From: Vicinamibacterales bacterium | Lineage (GTDB): Bacteria; Acidobacteriota; Vicinamibacteria; Vicinamibacterales; UBA2999 | NCBI GenBank assembly: GCA_041659285.1 | Contig: JBAZYO010000004.1 | Coordinates: forward strand, 248,001 to 312,000 | Direction: 5' to 3' | DNA: 64,000 nucleotides | Shown: in pieces, positions 7,425-17,098 of the stretch | Layout: each line of letters begins with the position of its first letter | How positions within the stretch are numbered: position 1 is the first letter of the stretch | Translations under genes and position numbers: made by a program | The notes under the pieces: generated by a model | Told to the model about the DNA's origin: nothing | Seen by the model: the letters and a program-made list of their open reading frames with translations, nothing else | Databases searched by the model: none

Positions 7425-8433
7425 GGGCCACGGCGCGGCGCAGTTCCGCCGCCGAGACGGTGGCGGTGCCGCGCTTCATCACGACCAGCCCGCCGGCGAA
7501 GTTGGCAAGCCGGGCCGCCTCCTCGAAGGTGGCGCCCGCGGCCAGGGCCAGGGTCATGGTGGCCATCACCGTATCGCCGGCGCCGGTCACGTCGGCAATC
7601 TGATCGGACCCGAAAATCGGAATGTGCACCGTCGGCTTGCCCGCCTCGAACAGCGCCATGCCGCGGCTGCCGCGCGTGACCAGCACCGCCTGCATGCGCG
7701 TGCGCTTCAGCAGGGCGCGGCCCGCGCGCTCGAGCACCTGCGGCTTATCGTCGATGGTCACGCCCAGCACCTGTTCGACCTCCGACTCGTTCGGCGTACA
7801 GGCGGTGAGCCCGCGGTACTTCGTCAGCGCGTAGCGCGAGTCGATGAGGATCGGAATGTGGCGTCCGCCTTTAGGCGGACCGTTCCTCAGCAACGCGGCC
7901 AGTTCGTGGACGAACTTCGGCGTGACCAGCCCCGAGCCGTAGTCGGAGACGAGCACGGCGTCCGCGCCCTTCACCGCCTTGCGCGCGATGCGCTCGGCCG
8001 CCAGCCGATAGCCCTCCGTGACCGGGACACTCGCGAACCGATCGATGCGCACGACCTGTTGCTTGGCGGAGTGAATGCCGCCGGCGAGGATCCGCGTCTT
8101 CACCGGCGTGCGGTAGCCGCCCGGCCGCGCCAACCCCGAACGCTCCACGCCTTTCGGCAGGACCTTGAACAGCCGCCGGCCCGGGTCGTCTCGACCGACG
8201 AGGGACACCAGCGTGACCGCGCCGCCGAGGCTGGCCACGTTGTTCGCGGCGTTGCCGGCGCCGCCGGGGACGGTTTCGGTGGCGTCGTATTCGAGGATCA
8301 GCACCGGCGCCTCGCGCGAGACGCGGGCGACGCGGCCGTAGACGTACTCGTCGGCGATCAGGTCGCCGAACACGACCAGCCGCTTGCCGCGGAACGAGGC
8401 GATGAGGCTGGACAGACGATCGGGCGTGGGCAT
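7417..8433 (-). CDS. rfaE1: D-glycero-beta-D-manno-heptose-7-phosphate kinase
   Basis: The 338-residue product is a PfkB-type sugar kinase with the RfaE1 features: VVFGDLIADEYVYGRVARVSREAP, the GGAGNAANNVASLG glycine loop and the catalytic DVTGAGDTVMA. It phosphorylates C1 of heptose 7-phosphate. Kinase and adenylyltransferase are separate genes here. Near residue 185-191 the segment NGPPKGGRH corresponds to a perfect DNA palindrome (7863-7880) that also occurs at 27,140, so it is probably a small in-frame repeat insertion. The ATG at 8433 overlaps the gmhB stop (ATGA). Confidence 0.93.
   Translation of the reverse strand: MPTPDRLSSLIASFRGKRLVVFGDLIADEYVYGRVARVSREAPVLILEYDATETVPGGAGNAANNVASLGGAVTLVSLVGRDDPGRRLFKVLPKGVERSGLARPGGYRTPVKTRILAGGIHSAKQQVVRIDRFASVPVTEGYRLAAERIARKAVKGADAVLVSDYGSGLVTPKFVHELAALLRNGPPKGGRHIPILIDSRYALTKYRGLTACTPNESEVEQVLGVTIDDKPQVLERAGRALLKRTRMQAVLVTRGSRGMALFEAGKPTVHIPIFGSDQIADVTGAGDTVMATMTLALAAGATFEEAARLANFAGGLVVMKRGTATVSAAELRRAVAHG
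7863..7880. repeat. Palindromic mini-repeat inside rfaE1
   Basis: GTCCGCC-TTTA-GGCGGAC forms a perfect 7-bp hairpin with a 4-nt loop. The surrounding GTGGC and the same palindrome recur in the intergenic repeat at 27,140-27,157. Confidence 0.7.
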
Positions 8434-8996
8434 CAATGATTCGCCAATATGACGGACACGGCGGCCATGAGATTGTCGCACACCGCCTCGACCTTCTGGC
8501 CGGCCGGGCGCTTCTGCTCCTGCTCCACTCCCCAACCCGTGCGCACGAGGATCGACCGCGCGCCGACGGCGTGGCCCAGGTTCACGTCGAGCCACTTGTC
8601 GCCGATCACCCACGACGCCGCCGGATCGATCCCGCGGTCGCGCACGGCGTCTTCGATCATCCCGGGCGCCGGCTTGCGGCACCGGCAGTCGATGCCGAGG
8701 CCCTCCACGGTGCCGCGCGGGTGGTGCGGGCAGTAGTAGAGCGCGTCGAGATCCGCGCCGCCCGCCTGCAGCCGCCGCCGCATCTCGTCGTGGCAGCTCT
8801 CGACAAAGCCCGGCGTGATCAGCCCCTGCGCGAGGCCCGACTGGTTGGTCACGATGATCAGCTCGAACCCGGCGCGCTTGAGCAGGCGCAGCGCGTCCAC
8901 GGTCCACGGGAACAGCTCGAGGTCCGCCAACTTGTGGAGATAGCCGACATCGACGTTCAAGGTGCCGTCGCGATCGAGAAAAATGGCTTTCTTCAT
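8433..8996 (-). CDS. gmhB: D-glycero-beta-D-manno-heptose-1,7-bisphosphate 7-phosphatase
   Basis: The 187-residue product is a HAD phosphatase. MKKAIFLDRDGTLN carries the DxD nucleophile pair, IIVTNQSGL the second motif, and CPHHP...CRCRKPAPGM the GmhB zinc loop; VIGDKWLDV holds the metal-binding Asp. It removes the C7 phosphate in the ADP-heptose pathway. The ATG at 8996 overlaps the waaF stop (ATGA), and its own stop overlaps the rfaE1 start. Confidence 0.94.
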   Translation of the reverse strand: MKKAIFLDRDGTLNVDVGYLHKLADLELFPWTVDALRLLKRAGFELIIVTNQSGLAQGLITPGFVESCHDEMRRRLQAGGADLDALYYCPHHPRGTVEGLGIDCRCRKPAPGMIEDAVRDRGIDPAASWVIGDKWLDVNLGHAVGARSILVRTGWGVEQEQKRPAGQKVEAVCDNLMAAVSVILANH

Positions 8997-10081
8997 GGTA
9001 ACGACGCGAATGCCCTCTCTGCGGTGATGCCCCGCATGCACCGATGGTCGATTGGGCATTCGCGCAGCATGCAGGGCCGGCAGAACACCGTATGGGTGAG
9101 GATGGACGGCGCCGGCGCATCCGGGCCGGCCGACAGCGGCGACGTCCGCAGTTCGTTGGTGGCCCCGAACATCGCCACCACGTGCGTGCCGACGGCGCCG
9201 GCCAGGTGCATGGCGCCCGAGTCGTTCGAGACGACGGCGCGCGCTTCCGCGAGAATGCCGGCGAGCGTGGCCAGGTCGCTCTTGCCGGAGAAATCAATCA
9301 ATCGATTCAGCCGGTTGCTGCCGGGCGTGCGGCCGGCCTGTCCGCCGTCTTGTCCACCGTAGCCTTGGCGCAGGTGGAAGCCTTGGCGAAGGCGGAAGTC
9401 GATCTCCTTGCAGACGGCCCGGTCGGCGGCCGCTCCCACCATCACCACGCTCCAGCCGCGTTGTTCGATCAGCATGTGCGCGAGTTCGGCGAAGCGCTCC
9501 GGCAGCCACTGCTTGGCGCGCCCGTAGGCCGCGCCCGGCGCGAACACGGCGAACGGCTCGTCGAGGTCCAGGCCAATTTCGCGCAGCAGTTGCCTGGCGC
9601 GGCCGGTGTTGGGCCGCACCCGCGCGTGCATGGGGCCGGGCGCCATCCCCAGCGCGGTGGTGAGCGTCTGGTAGTAGGCGCCCTGATGGAGGGGCGCGGC
9701 CGGCTTCGGCACGGCGCGGGTGAGGAAGCGTCCGCGCCAATCGGTGTCGTAGCCCCAGCGCTCGCCGATGCCCGACTTCGACGCGATCAGGGCCGTCGCA
9801 AACGAATTGGGAAACAGCAGGGCCGCGTCAAACGGCCCGGCCGACAGCACGGCGGCGTCCTGCTTCCAGCTGGCAAGCGCTCGCAGTCCGCCGCGACCCG
9901 GCAGGGTCACAATCTCGTCCACGCCTTCGACCATGGTGAAGAGGGGCGCCACCGAGGCGCGCGCGGCCACGGCGAGATGCGCGGACGAATGGTGGCGGCG
10001 CGCGTCGGCAATCGCCGGCAGGGCCATCACCGCGTCGCCGAGCCAGTTGGGCGCGACCACCACGAGGCGATCAATCGCCAT
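8993..10081 (-). CDS. waaF: LPS heptosyltransferase II (GT9 family)
   Basis: The 362-residue product begins MAIDRLVVVAPNWLGDAVMALP, the typical WaaF start, and ends with VSNDSGAMHLAGAVGTHVVAMFG (donor-binding site) and a Cys pattern (CRPCMLRECPIDHRCM) of heptosyltransferase II. It adds the second inner-core heptose. Residues of about 228-250 read FRLRQGFHLRQGYGGQ and come from the repeat at 9338-9396, placed between two normally adjacent strands. The start overlaps the acyltransferase gene by 11 nt. Confidence 0.92.
   Translation of the reverse strand: MAIDRLVVVAPNWLGDAVMALPAIADARRHHSSAHLAVAARASVAPLFTMVEGVDEIVTLPGRGGLRALASWKQDAAVLSAGPFDAALLFPNSFATALIASKSGIGERWGYDTDWRGRFLTRAVPKPAAPLHQGAYYQTLTTALGMAPGPMHARVRPNTGRARQLLREIGLDLDEPFAVFAPGAAYGRAKQWLPERFAELAHMLIEQRGWSVVMVGAAADRAVCKEIDFRLRQGFHLRQGYGGQDGGQAGRTPGSNRLNRLIDFSGKSDLATLAGILAEARAVVSNDSGAMHLAGAVGTHVVAMFGATNELRTSPLSAGPDAPAPSILTHTVFCRPCMLRECPIDHRCMRGITAERAFASLP
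9338..9396. repeat. Dispersed coding mini-repeat inserted in waaF
   Basis: The copy starts with CTGTCCGCCGTC, has one TTGTCCACCGTA unit, then GCCTTGGCGCAGGTGGA and AGCCTTGGCGAAGGCGGA. It matches 6645-6739 apart from fewer 12-bp units. The waaF frame is different from the frame used in the WaaC-like gene, giving a different peptide. Confidence 0.8.
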
Positions 10082-11021
10082 GGCCGCCTTCCATCGTCAC
10101 GGCCCGTTCTTCGTGCTTCGCCTTCGGGAACATGCCCGGCGTTTCCGGAATCGGCGCGTCGCGCCAGCGCCGGTGCATCCACAACCACAACTCGGGGTGC
10201 TTGCGGACGTGCATCTCCAGCACGTCGGTGCAGCGCTGCGTGAACTCGCGGATCGCCTCGGGGCCGTCGCCGGACGGCGGCTCGACCGGGGCTTCGTAGA
10301 CGAAGCGGTAACGTCCGCCCGGCAGCGGCAAGGCAAACACCGGAATCACCGCCGCGCCAGTGCGCAGCGCCAGCGCCGCCAGCGTCGAGGTCGTGGCGGC
10401 CGGACGCTGGAAGAAGTTGACCCAGATCGCATCGGGGCTGTGCATGTGCTGATCGATCAGCAACGCCACACCCTCGCCCGCCGCCAGCAGCCTCATCACG
10501 CGCCGCACGGCGCCCTGGCGGTAGATCACGGAGTTGCCGGTCCTGGTGCGCATGCGCTCGAGCAGGCCGTTGAGCGGCGCGTTGTCGAGCGCGCGCGCCA
10601 GCACGCCGATCGGGCGCAGCTTCACGGCGTGGGCCATCGCCTGCAGTTCCCAGAAGCCGAAGTGGCCGGTGAAGAACAGCACGCCCTTGCCTTTCGCGTA
10701 GGCGAGCCGCACGCGCTCGTCGCCCTCGTACTCGGCGCGTTCGAGCATCTGTTCCGGCGTCAGCGCGCTGAACGTCAGCAGCTTCAACAGCACTTGCCCG
10801 AAGTGCGCGAACATCGCCCGCGCAATGGCCCGGCGCTCGCGGGCCGGCCGCTTCGGGAAGCACTGTTCGAGGTTGGCAAGCGCGACGCGCCGATGGGGAG
10901 CGTCGAGCACGTAGAACATCAGCCCGAGCGTGCTGCCCCACGCCCGCACCATGGCGTCCGGCAGCCGGCGCGCCACGCCCCTGACCCCGACGACGGCCCA
11001 ATACTCGAGGGTTTCGCGCAT
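10071..11021 (-). CDS. Lipid A biosynthesis acyltransferase (LpxL/HtrB-like)
   Basis: The 316-residue product shows the LpxL/LpxM family pattern: an N-terminal hydrophobic anchor, NLEQCFP, the catalytic GHFGFWE (HxxxxE) near residue 118 and DQHMHSPDAIWVNFF. It transfers a secondary acyl chain to Kdo-lipid A. Which acyl position is used cannot be told. The start at 11,021 overlaps the lpxK stop (ATGA). Confidence 0.9.
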   Translation of the reverse strand: MRETLEYWAVVGVRGVARRLPDAMVRAWGSTLGLMFYVLDAPHRRVALANLEQCFPKRPARERRAIARAMFAHFGQVLLKLLTFSALTPEQMLERAEYEGDERVRLAYAKGKGVLFFTGHFGFWELQAMAHAVKLRPIGVLARALDNAPLNGLLERMRTRTGNSVIYRQGAVRRVMRLLAAGEGVALLIDQHMHSPDAIWVNFFQRPAATTSTLAALALRTGAAVIPVFALPLPGGRYRFVYEAPVEPPSGDGPEAIREFTQRCTDVLEMHVRKHPELWLWMHRRWRDAPIPETPGMFPKAKHEERAVTMEGGHGD

Positions 11022-12046
11022 CAGAGGATCGCCCTGACCGATTCGAACAGCGCCTCGGCGGGTTCGAAGGTGACGACCAGCGGCACTCGATACACCGGAA
11101 ACGGCAAGGCCCCGATCGACTCGAGGCGCACGGCGTCCTTGTCGGTGGTGAACACCGCATCAGCGCCAGAGGCTTGAAGCTGGCGCGCCATGCGATCGAG
11201 GTCGCTCCGCGAGTAGCGATGGTGGTCGGGGAACATCACGGTGTCGGCCACCTGCCAGCCGGCATCGCGCAAGGCGTCAACAAAGCGCGAGGGGTTGGCG
11301 ATACCCGCTACGGCCAGAACCTTGCCGGGATCCGGGACCCGGGATCCGGGATCCGGGCCACCAACTCGAACCGGACTACCCAGCGTGCGACGCGCGCCGC
11401 ACGCCTGTGAGATTCCCAGCGACCATGCTTCGGTGGAGGCGGCGCCCACCGTGGCGTCCGACACCACCAGCACTTGCGCGCGCGCGGCGGCGTCCATCGG
11501 CTCGCGCAGGCGGCCGCGCGGGATCACCCGCCCTTGCGGAATCTCCCCCATCGTCGTCACCAGCACGTCGAGGTCGCGTGCCAGTTGCAGGTGCTGGAAC
11601 CCATCGTCGAGGACGTGAACGGTGCACCCGAGCCGGCGTTCGGCAAGGGTGCCGGCGAGGTAGCGATCGGGCGAGACGCACACGGCGGCGCCCGCGACTT
11701 GCCGCGCGAGCATCAACGGCTCGTCACCGGATCGATCCACGCCTTCGAGAATGCGGGTGCCGTCGGAGACCACGACCACGCCATCCGCGGCGTCGGCGCG
11801 GCCGTAGCCGCGGCTCAGGATCGCGGGCCGCTCACCGTGATTCACCAGCCACTGCGCGATGGCCGCGACCACGGGCGTCTTGCCGGTGCCGCCCATCGAC
11901 AGGTTGCCGACGCTGACCACCGGCCGCGCCAGGTGCTGGCGGCGCCCGGGGTGCTCTTCCACCCAGCGCCGGCGGACGCGCATCACCTGTCCGTAGAGGG
12001 AATCAAGCAAGGGGTCTAAAGGGGCGGACGTTGGCCGGATAGGCAC
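11021..12046 (-). CDS. lpxK: Tetraacyldisaccharide 4'-kinase
   Basis: The 341-residue product has the LpxK Walker A in SVGNLSMGGTGKTP, SRGYGR, DEPLMLARQ and VLDDGFQHLQL (Walker B-like, DxxFQH). It phosphorylates the lipid A disaccharide. I keep the GTG at 12,046, which overlaps waaA by 44 nt, because the PLLDSLYGQ segment before the P-loop is conserved in the family. At about residue 230-240 the peptide PDPGSRVPDPG is encoded by 7-bp GGGATCC-type repeats (11,327-11,357), an apparent in-frame expansion. Confidence 0.92.
   Translation of the reverse strand: MPIRPTSAPLDPLLDSLYGQVMRVRRRWVEEHPGRRQHLARPVVSVGNLSMGGTGKTPVVAAIAQWLVNHGERPAILSRGYGRADAADGVVVVSDGTRILEGVDRSGDEPLMLARQVAGAAVCVSPDRYLAGTLAERRLGCTVHVLDDGFQHLQLARDLDVLVTTMGEIPQGRVIPRGRLREPMDAAARAQVLVVSDATVGAASTEAWSLGISQACGARRTLGSPVRVGGPDPGSRVPDPGKVLAVAGIANPSRFVDALRDAGWQVADTVMFPDHHRYSRSDLDRMARQLQASGADAVFTTDKDAVRLESIGALPFPVYRVPLVVTFEPAEALFESVRAIL
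11327..11357. repeat. GGGATCC/GGGACCC 7-bp tandem repeat within lpxK
   Basis: Four 7-bp units (GGGATCC, GGGACCC, GGGATCC, GGGATCC) and a final GGG stand head to tail. They are translated in frame in lpxK. Confidence 0.75.
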
Positions 12047-13343
12047 GGACTTCCTGGGGGAGCAACGCCGCCAGCACCGCCGCGCTCTTCTCCTTGGCGC
12101 CGCGGTTGGCCTCGACCAGCGCGCGGGCCGCCGCGCCGAGGCGGGCGCGCCGGACCGGGTCGCCCATCAGCTCCACGAACGCCTCTTCGAGGCCGCGGGC
12201 ATCGGGCACCTGCACGCCGGCGCCGTTGGTCATGAACGCGTCGGCGATCTCGATGAAGTTCTCCATGTGCGGGCCGAACACGATGGGCTTGCCGAACACG
12301 GCCGGCTCGAGCACGTTGTGGCCGCCGGTGGCGACGAGGCTCCCGCCCACGAAGACGACGGTGGCAACCTGGTAGACGGTGGCCAGCTCGCCGATGGTGT
12401 CGAGCACGACCACATCCACGCGCGGCTCGACGTCGATGGCGAGGTCGCTGCGGCGGGCGACCTTCCAGCCTTCGGCGCGGGCAAGTTGCTCGGCTTCGCC
12501 GAAGCGCTCCGGGTTGCGGGGGGCGAGCACGAGCAGGGTGTTGGGGGCGCTGGCGCGGACGCGGCGGAAGGCCCGCAGCACCGCGGCTTCCTCGCCCTTC
12601 ATGGTGCTGCCCGACACGATCACCGGACGCGACGGCGACAGCCGGAAGTAGCGCAGCACGCGGTCGCGGGCGCGGGCCTGCGGCGCCGTGGACGGCAGGT
12701 CGAGCGAGTCGAACTTCAGGCTGCCGGTCACCACCACGCGCGCCGGATCGGCGCCGAGCTCGATGAAGCGGCGGGCCGAGTCTTCGCTCTGCACGCAGAA
12801 GCGGTCGATGTGCTCGAGCACGCGCCGCATCATCGGCCGCACCATCTTGTAGCGCGGGAACGATCGGGGCGACAGCCGGCCGTTGACGACCGCGGTCTTG
12901 ATGCCGCGCTGGCGGCACTCGCGCAGCAGGTTGGGCCAGATCTCGGTCTCCATCATGATGAAGAGCTTGGGCCGCACCAGGTCGAGCGTGCGCTTCACGA
13001 AGATGCCGAGGTCGAACGGAAAGTAGAAGACCGCGTCCACGTCCTGCACGCTGCGGCGCGCCAGTTGCTGGCCGGCCAGGGTGGTGGTGGACAGGAACAT
13101 GCGGAGGCCGGGGTGGCGCCGCTTGAGGTCGCTGATAAGCGGACGGGCGGTGAGCACCTCGCCGACGGACACCGCGTGGATCCAGATCGAGGGATCCCCG
13201 TCCATGTTGAACGACACGGGCAGGTAGCCCATCCGCTGTCCCAGGCTGCCCACGTATTTCTTGTAGCGCAGGGCCTGGTAAACGAACCACGGGGAGGCGA
13301 TCACCACGATCACCAGCACGAGGACGCTGTAAAGGCTATACAT
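12003..13343 (-). CDS. waaA: 3-deoxy-D-manno-octulosonic acid (Kdo) transferase
   Basis: The 446-residue product has an N-terminal membrane anchor (LYSVLVLVIVVIASPWFVYQAL), WIHAVSVGEVLTARPLI, FLSTTT, METEIWPNLLRE and a C-terminal GGSLVATGGHNVLEPAVFG, all typical of WaaA/KdtA (GT30). It adds Kdo to lipid IVA on the inner membrane. I use the ATG at 13,343; an upstream TTG (13,373) would lengthen it by 10 residues. It is the first gene of the LPS operon running to 5277. Confidence 0.93.
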   Translation of the reverse strand: MYSLYSVLVLVIVVIASPWFVYQALRYKKYVGSLGQRMGYLPVSFNMDGDPSIWIHAVSVGEVLTARPLISDLKRRHPGLRMFLSTTTLAGQQLARRSVQDVDAVFYFPFDLGIFVKRTLDLVRPKLFIMMETEIWPNLLRECRQRGIKTAVVNGRLSPRSFPRYKMVRPMMRRVLEHIDRFCVQSEDSARRFIELGADPARVVVTGSLKFDSLDLPSTAPQARARDRVLRYFRLSPSRPVIVSGSTMKGEEAAVLRAFRRVRASAPNTLLVLAPRNPERFGEAEQLARAEGWKVARRSDLAIDVEPRVDVVVLDTIGELATVYQVATVVFVGGSLVATGGHNVLEPAVFGKPIVFGPHMENFIEIADAFMTNGAGVQVPDARGLEEAFVELMGDPVRRARLGAAARALVEANRGAKEKSAAVLAALLPQEVRAYPANVRPFRPLA

Positions 13344-13465
13344 TAAAGGACTTAGGAATGATTGTAACGACAAACCTTCGGGTTTGTCGATGTTGCGCTA
13401 TACAATTTGTCGTTTGGGTCGCGCTCGAGAAAGCTTACTGTGAGCGCTCAGCGGAGGATGCATTC
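13344..13465. promoter_or_regulatory. Divergent promoter region waaA/gap with a UUCG hairpin
   Basis: On the minus strand TCGACA and TACAAT, 18 nt apart, fit a sigma-70 promoter for waaA. On the plus strand TATACA (13,399-13,404) is a -10-like box for gap, with no clear -35. Between them CGACAAACC-TTCG-GGTTTGTCG (13,368-13,389) is a perfect 9-bp palindrome with a UUCG loop, placed in the waaA promoter spacer; it may be an operator or a hairpin in the RNA. A GCGGAGGA ribosome site precedes gap. Confidence 0.55.
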
Positions 13466-14458
<993 letters not shown>

Positions 14459-14459
14459 A

Positions 14460-14478
14460 GCGCCCCTTTATGGGGCGC
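14460..14478 (+). terminator. Hairpin between gap and pgk
   Basis: GCGCCCC-TTTAT-GGGGCGC forms a 7-bp GC-rich hairpin directly after the gap stop codon and before the pgk start at 14,487. No T run follows, so it is more likely an mRNA-stability or attenuating hairpin than a full terminator. Confidence 0.45.
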
Positions 14479-14486
14479 CGGTAGCC

Positions 14487-15686
<1,200 letters not shown>

Positions 15687-15687
15687 C

Positions 15688-16446
15688 ATGCGCACGCCGC
15701 TGATCGCCGGCAACTTCAAGATGTTCAAGACCGTCCAGGAGACGGTGGCCTACGTCGCCGAGTTGCGCGCGCTCGTCATGGACGTGCGTGGCGTGGAGGT
15801 GGTGATTGCGCCGGCCTTCACCGCCATCCAGGCAGCGGCGGCGGCCGCGAACGACAGCGCGATTGGCGTGGGCGCGCAGAACGTGCATTGGGAGCGCGAG
15901 GGCGCGTTCACCGGCGAAGTCAGCGCGGGCATGCTGCGCGAGGCGGGTGCGCGGTTCGTGATCGTCGGCCACTCGGAGCGCCGCACGCTGTTCGGCGAGA
16001 CCGACGGCACGGTCAACAAGAAGATGAACGCGGTGATCGCGGCGGGCATGACGCCGATTGTCTGCATCGGCGAAACGCTGGAGCAGCGCGACCGCAACGA
16101 GACGCTCGCCGTGCTCGATCGGCAGATCAAGGAAGGCCTGGACGGCGCGACCGGCGAGCAGCTGGCAGCCATGGTGCTGGCCTACGAGCCGGTGTGGGCG
16201 ATCGGCACCGGCCGCAACGCCACGCCGGCGCAGGCCGGCGAGGCGCACTTTCACATCCGCCAGCGGCTGAAGCAGTGGTTTGGGCTGGATTCGTCCGATC
16301 GCTGCCGGATCCTGTATGGCGGAAGCGTGAAGCCCGACAACATCGCCAGGCTCATTGCCGAGCCCGACGTGGACGGCGCCCTCGTGGGAGGGGCCAGCCT
16401 CGACCCAAAGAGCTTTCTTGCCATCATCCGGGGCGCGGCCGTATAA
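15688..16446 (+). CDS. tpiA: Triosephosphate isomerase
   Basis: The 252-residue product shows GNFKMFKT (active Lys), GHSERR (active His), AYEPVWAIGTG (active Glu and loop 6) and YGGSVKPDN. It interconverts glyceraldehyde 3-phosphate and dihydroxyacetone phosphate. The ATG at 15,688 follows the pgk stop by a single base, so coupling is likely. Confidence 0.97.
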   Translation: MRTPLIAGNFKMFKTVQETVAYVAELRALVMDVRGVEVVIAPAFTAIQAAAAAANDSAIGVGAQNVHWEREGAFTGEVSAGMLREAGARFVIVGHSERRTLFGETDGTVNKKMNAVIAAGMTPIVCIGETLEQRDRNETLAVLDRQIKEGLDGATGEQLAAMVLAYEPVWAIGTGRNATPAQAGEAHFHIRQRLKQWFGLDSSDRCRILYGGSVKPDNIARLIAEPDVDGALVGGASLDPKSFLAIIRGAAV

Positions 16447-16461
16447 TCAGAAGTTCTTGCC

Positions 16462-16827
16462 ATGCTGTATTACGTCATAGTCACTTTGTACGTCATTGTC
16501 TGCGCGCTGCTGATCCTCACGATCCTGCTGCAGCAGGGCAAGGGCGGCGATATTGCGAGCGCGTTTGGCGGCGGCAGCAGCCAGGCGGTGTTCGGCGCGC
16601 GTTCGGGCGCCACGTTGCTCACGCGGGCGACGGCGGTCCTGGCGGCGCTCTTCGTCATCGGCGCTATTACGCTGACGGTGTGGGGCCAACGCGGTCCCGG
16701 ATCGGTCGTCGGCGGCATCGGTGGTCCGGCCCCGGCGCCCGCGCCGGCCGCCCCGGCCGCAGCTGCGCCCGCGCCGGTTCCGGCCGCGCAACCTGCGGCT
16801 CCGGCGCCGGGTAACACCACGCCGTAG
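16462..16827 (+). CDS. secG: Protein-export membrane protein SecG
   Basis: The 121-residue product has two membrane segments, with LLQQGKGGDIASAFGGGSSQAVFG between them, the hallmark of SecG, a helper subunit of the SecYEG translocon. The last 45 residues are an Ala/Pro-rich tail beyond the normal family length. SecG behind tpiA is a common arrangement. Confidence 0.92.
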   Translation: MLYYVIVTLYVIVCALLILTILLQQGKGGDIASAFGGGSSQAVFGARSGATLLTRATAVLAALFVIGAITLTVWGQRGPGSVVGGIGGPAPAPAPAAPAAAAPAPVPAAQPAAPAPGNTTP

Positions 16828-16834
16828 TTTGTTC

Positions 16835-16840
16835 TATACT
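16835..16840 (+). promoter_or_regulatory. -10-like box upstream of tRNA-Leu
   Basis: TATACT lies 12 nt before the tRNA, fitting a start point just upstream of position 16,853. No good -35 is visible. Confidence 0.35.
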
Positions 16841-16852
16841 TTCTATCTGCCT

Positions 16853-16939
16853 GCGGGAGTGGCGGAATTGGCAGACGCACTAGCTTGAGGTGCTAGCGGG
16901 AGCAATCCCGTGGAGGTTCGAGTCCTCTCTTCCGCACCA
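16853..16939 (+). tRNA. tRNA-Leu (anticodon GAG), CCA encoded
   Basis: The gene forms a class II tRNA with acceptor GCGGGAG/CTTCCGC, anticodon stem CTAGC/GCTAG around TTGAGGT (anticodon GAG, leucine), a variable arm (GGGAGCAATCCC) and T arm GGTTCGAGTCC. CCA is encoded at 16,937-16,939. Confidence 0.96.
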
Positions 16940-17010
16940 TTCGACTCACCTACGGTCCGCCTCCGGCGAACCGTAGGTTCGCTCATGGCGGGCCACCGCA
17001 GAGTCGAATG
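16938..17010. repeat. Nested inverted repeat behind tRNA-Leu (post-tRNA tail repeat, copy 2)
   Basis: Outer arms CATTCGACTC (16,938-16,947) and GAGTCGAATG (17,001-17,010) and inner arms ACCTACGGT/ACCGTAGGT (16,948-16,978) are perfect inverted repeats. The left part resembles the sequence behind tRNA-Asp (4503-4538). It stands between the tRNA and the end of the accessory minus-strand operon and could end transcription from both sides. Confidence 0.65.
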
Positions 17011-17098
17011 TCCCCACAACCTTGCCTTCCCCTACCGATGAGGAGCTGCGGCGGTGGCAACAGTTGTCGGGCCGGTTTCTCCATCGGATCTCCCTCCT

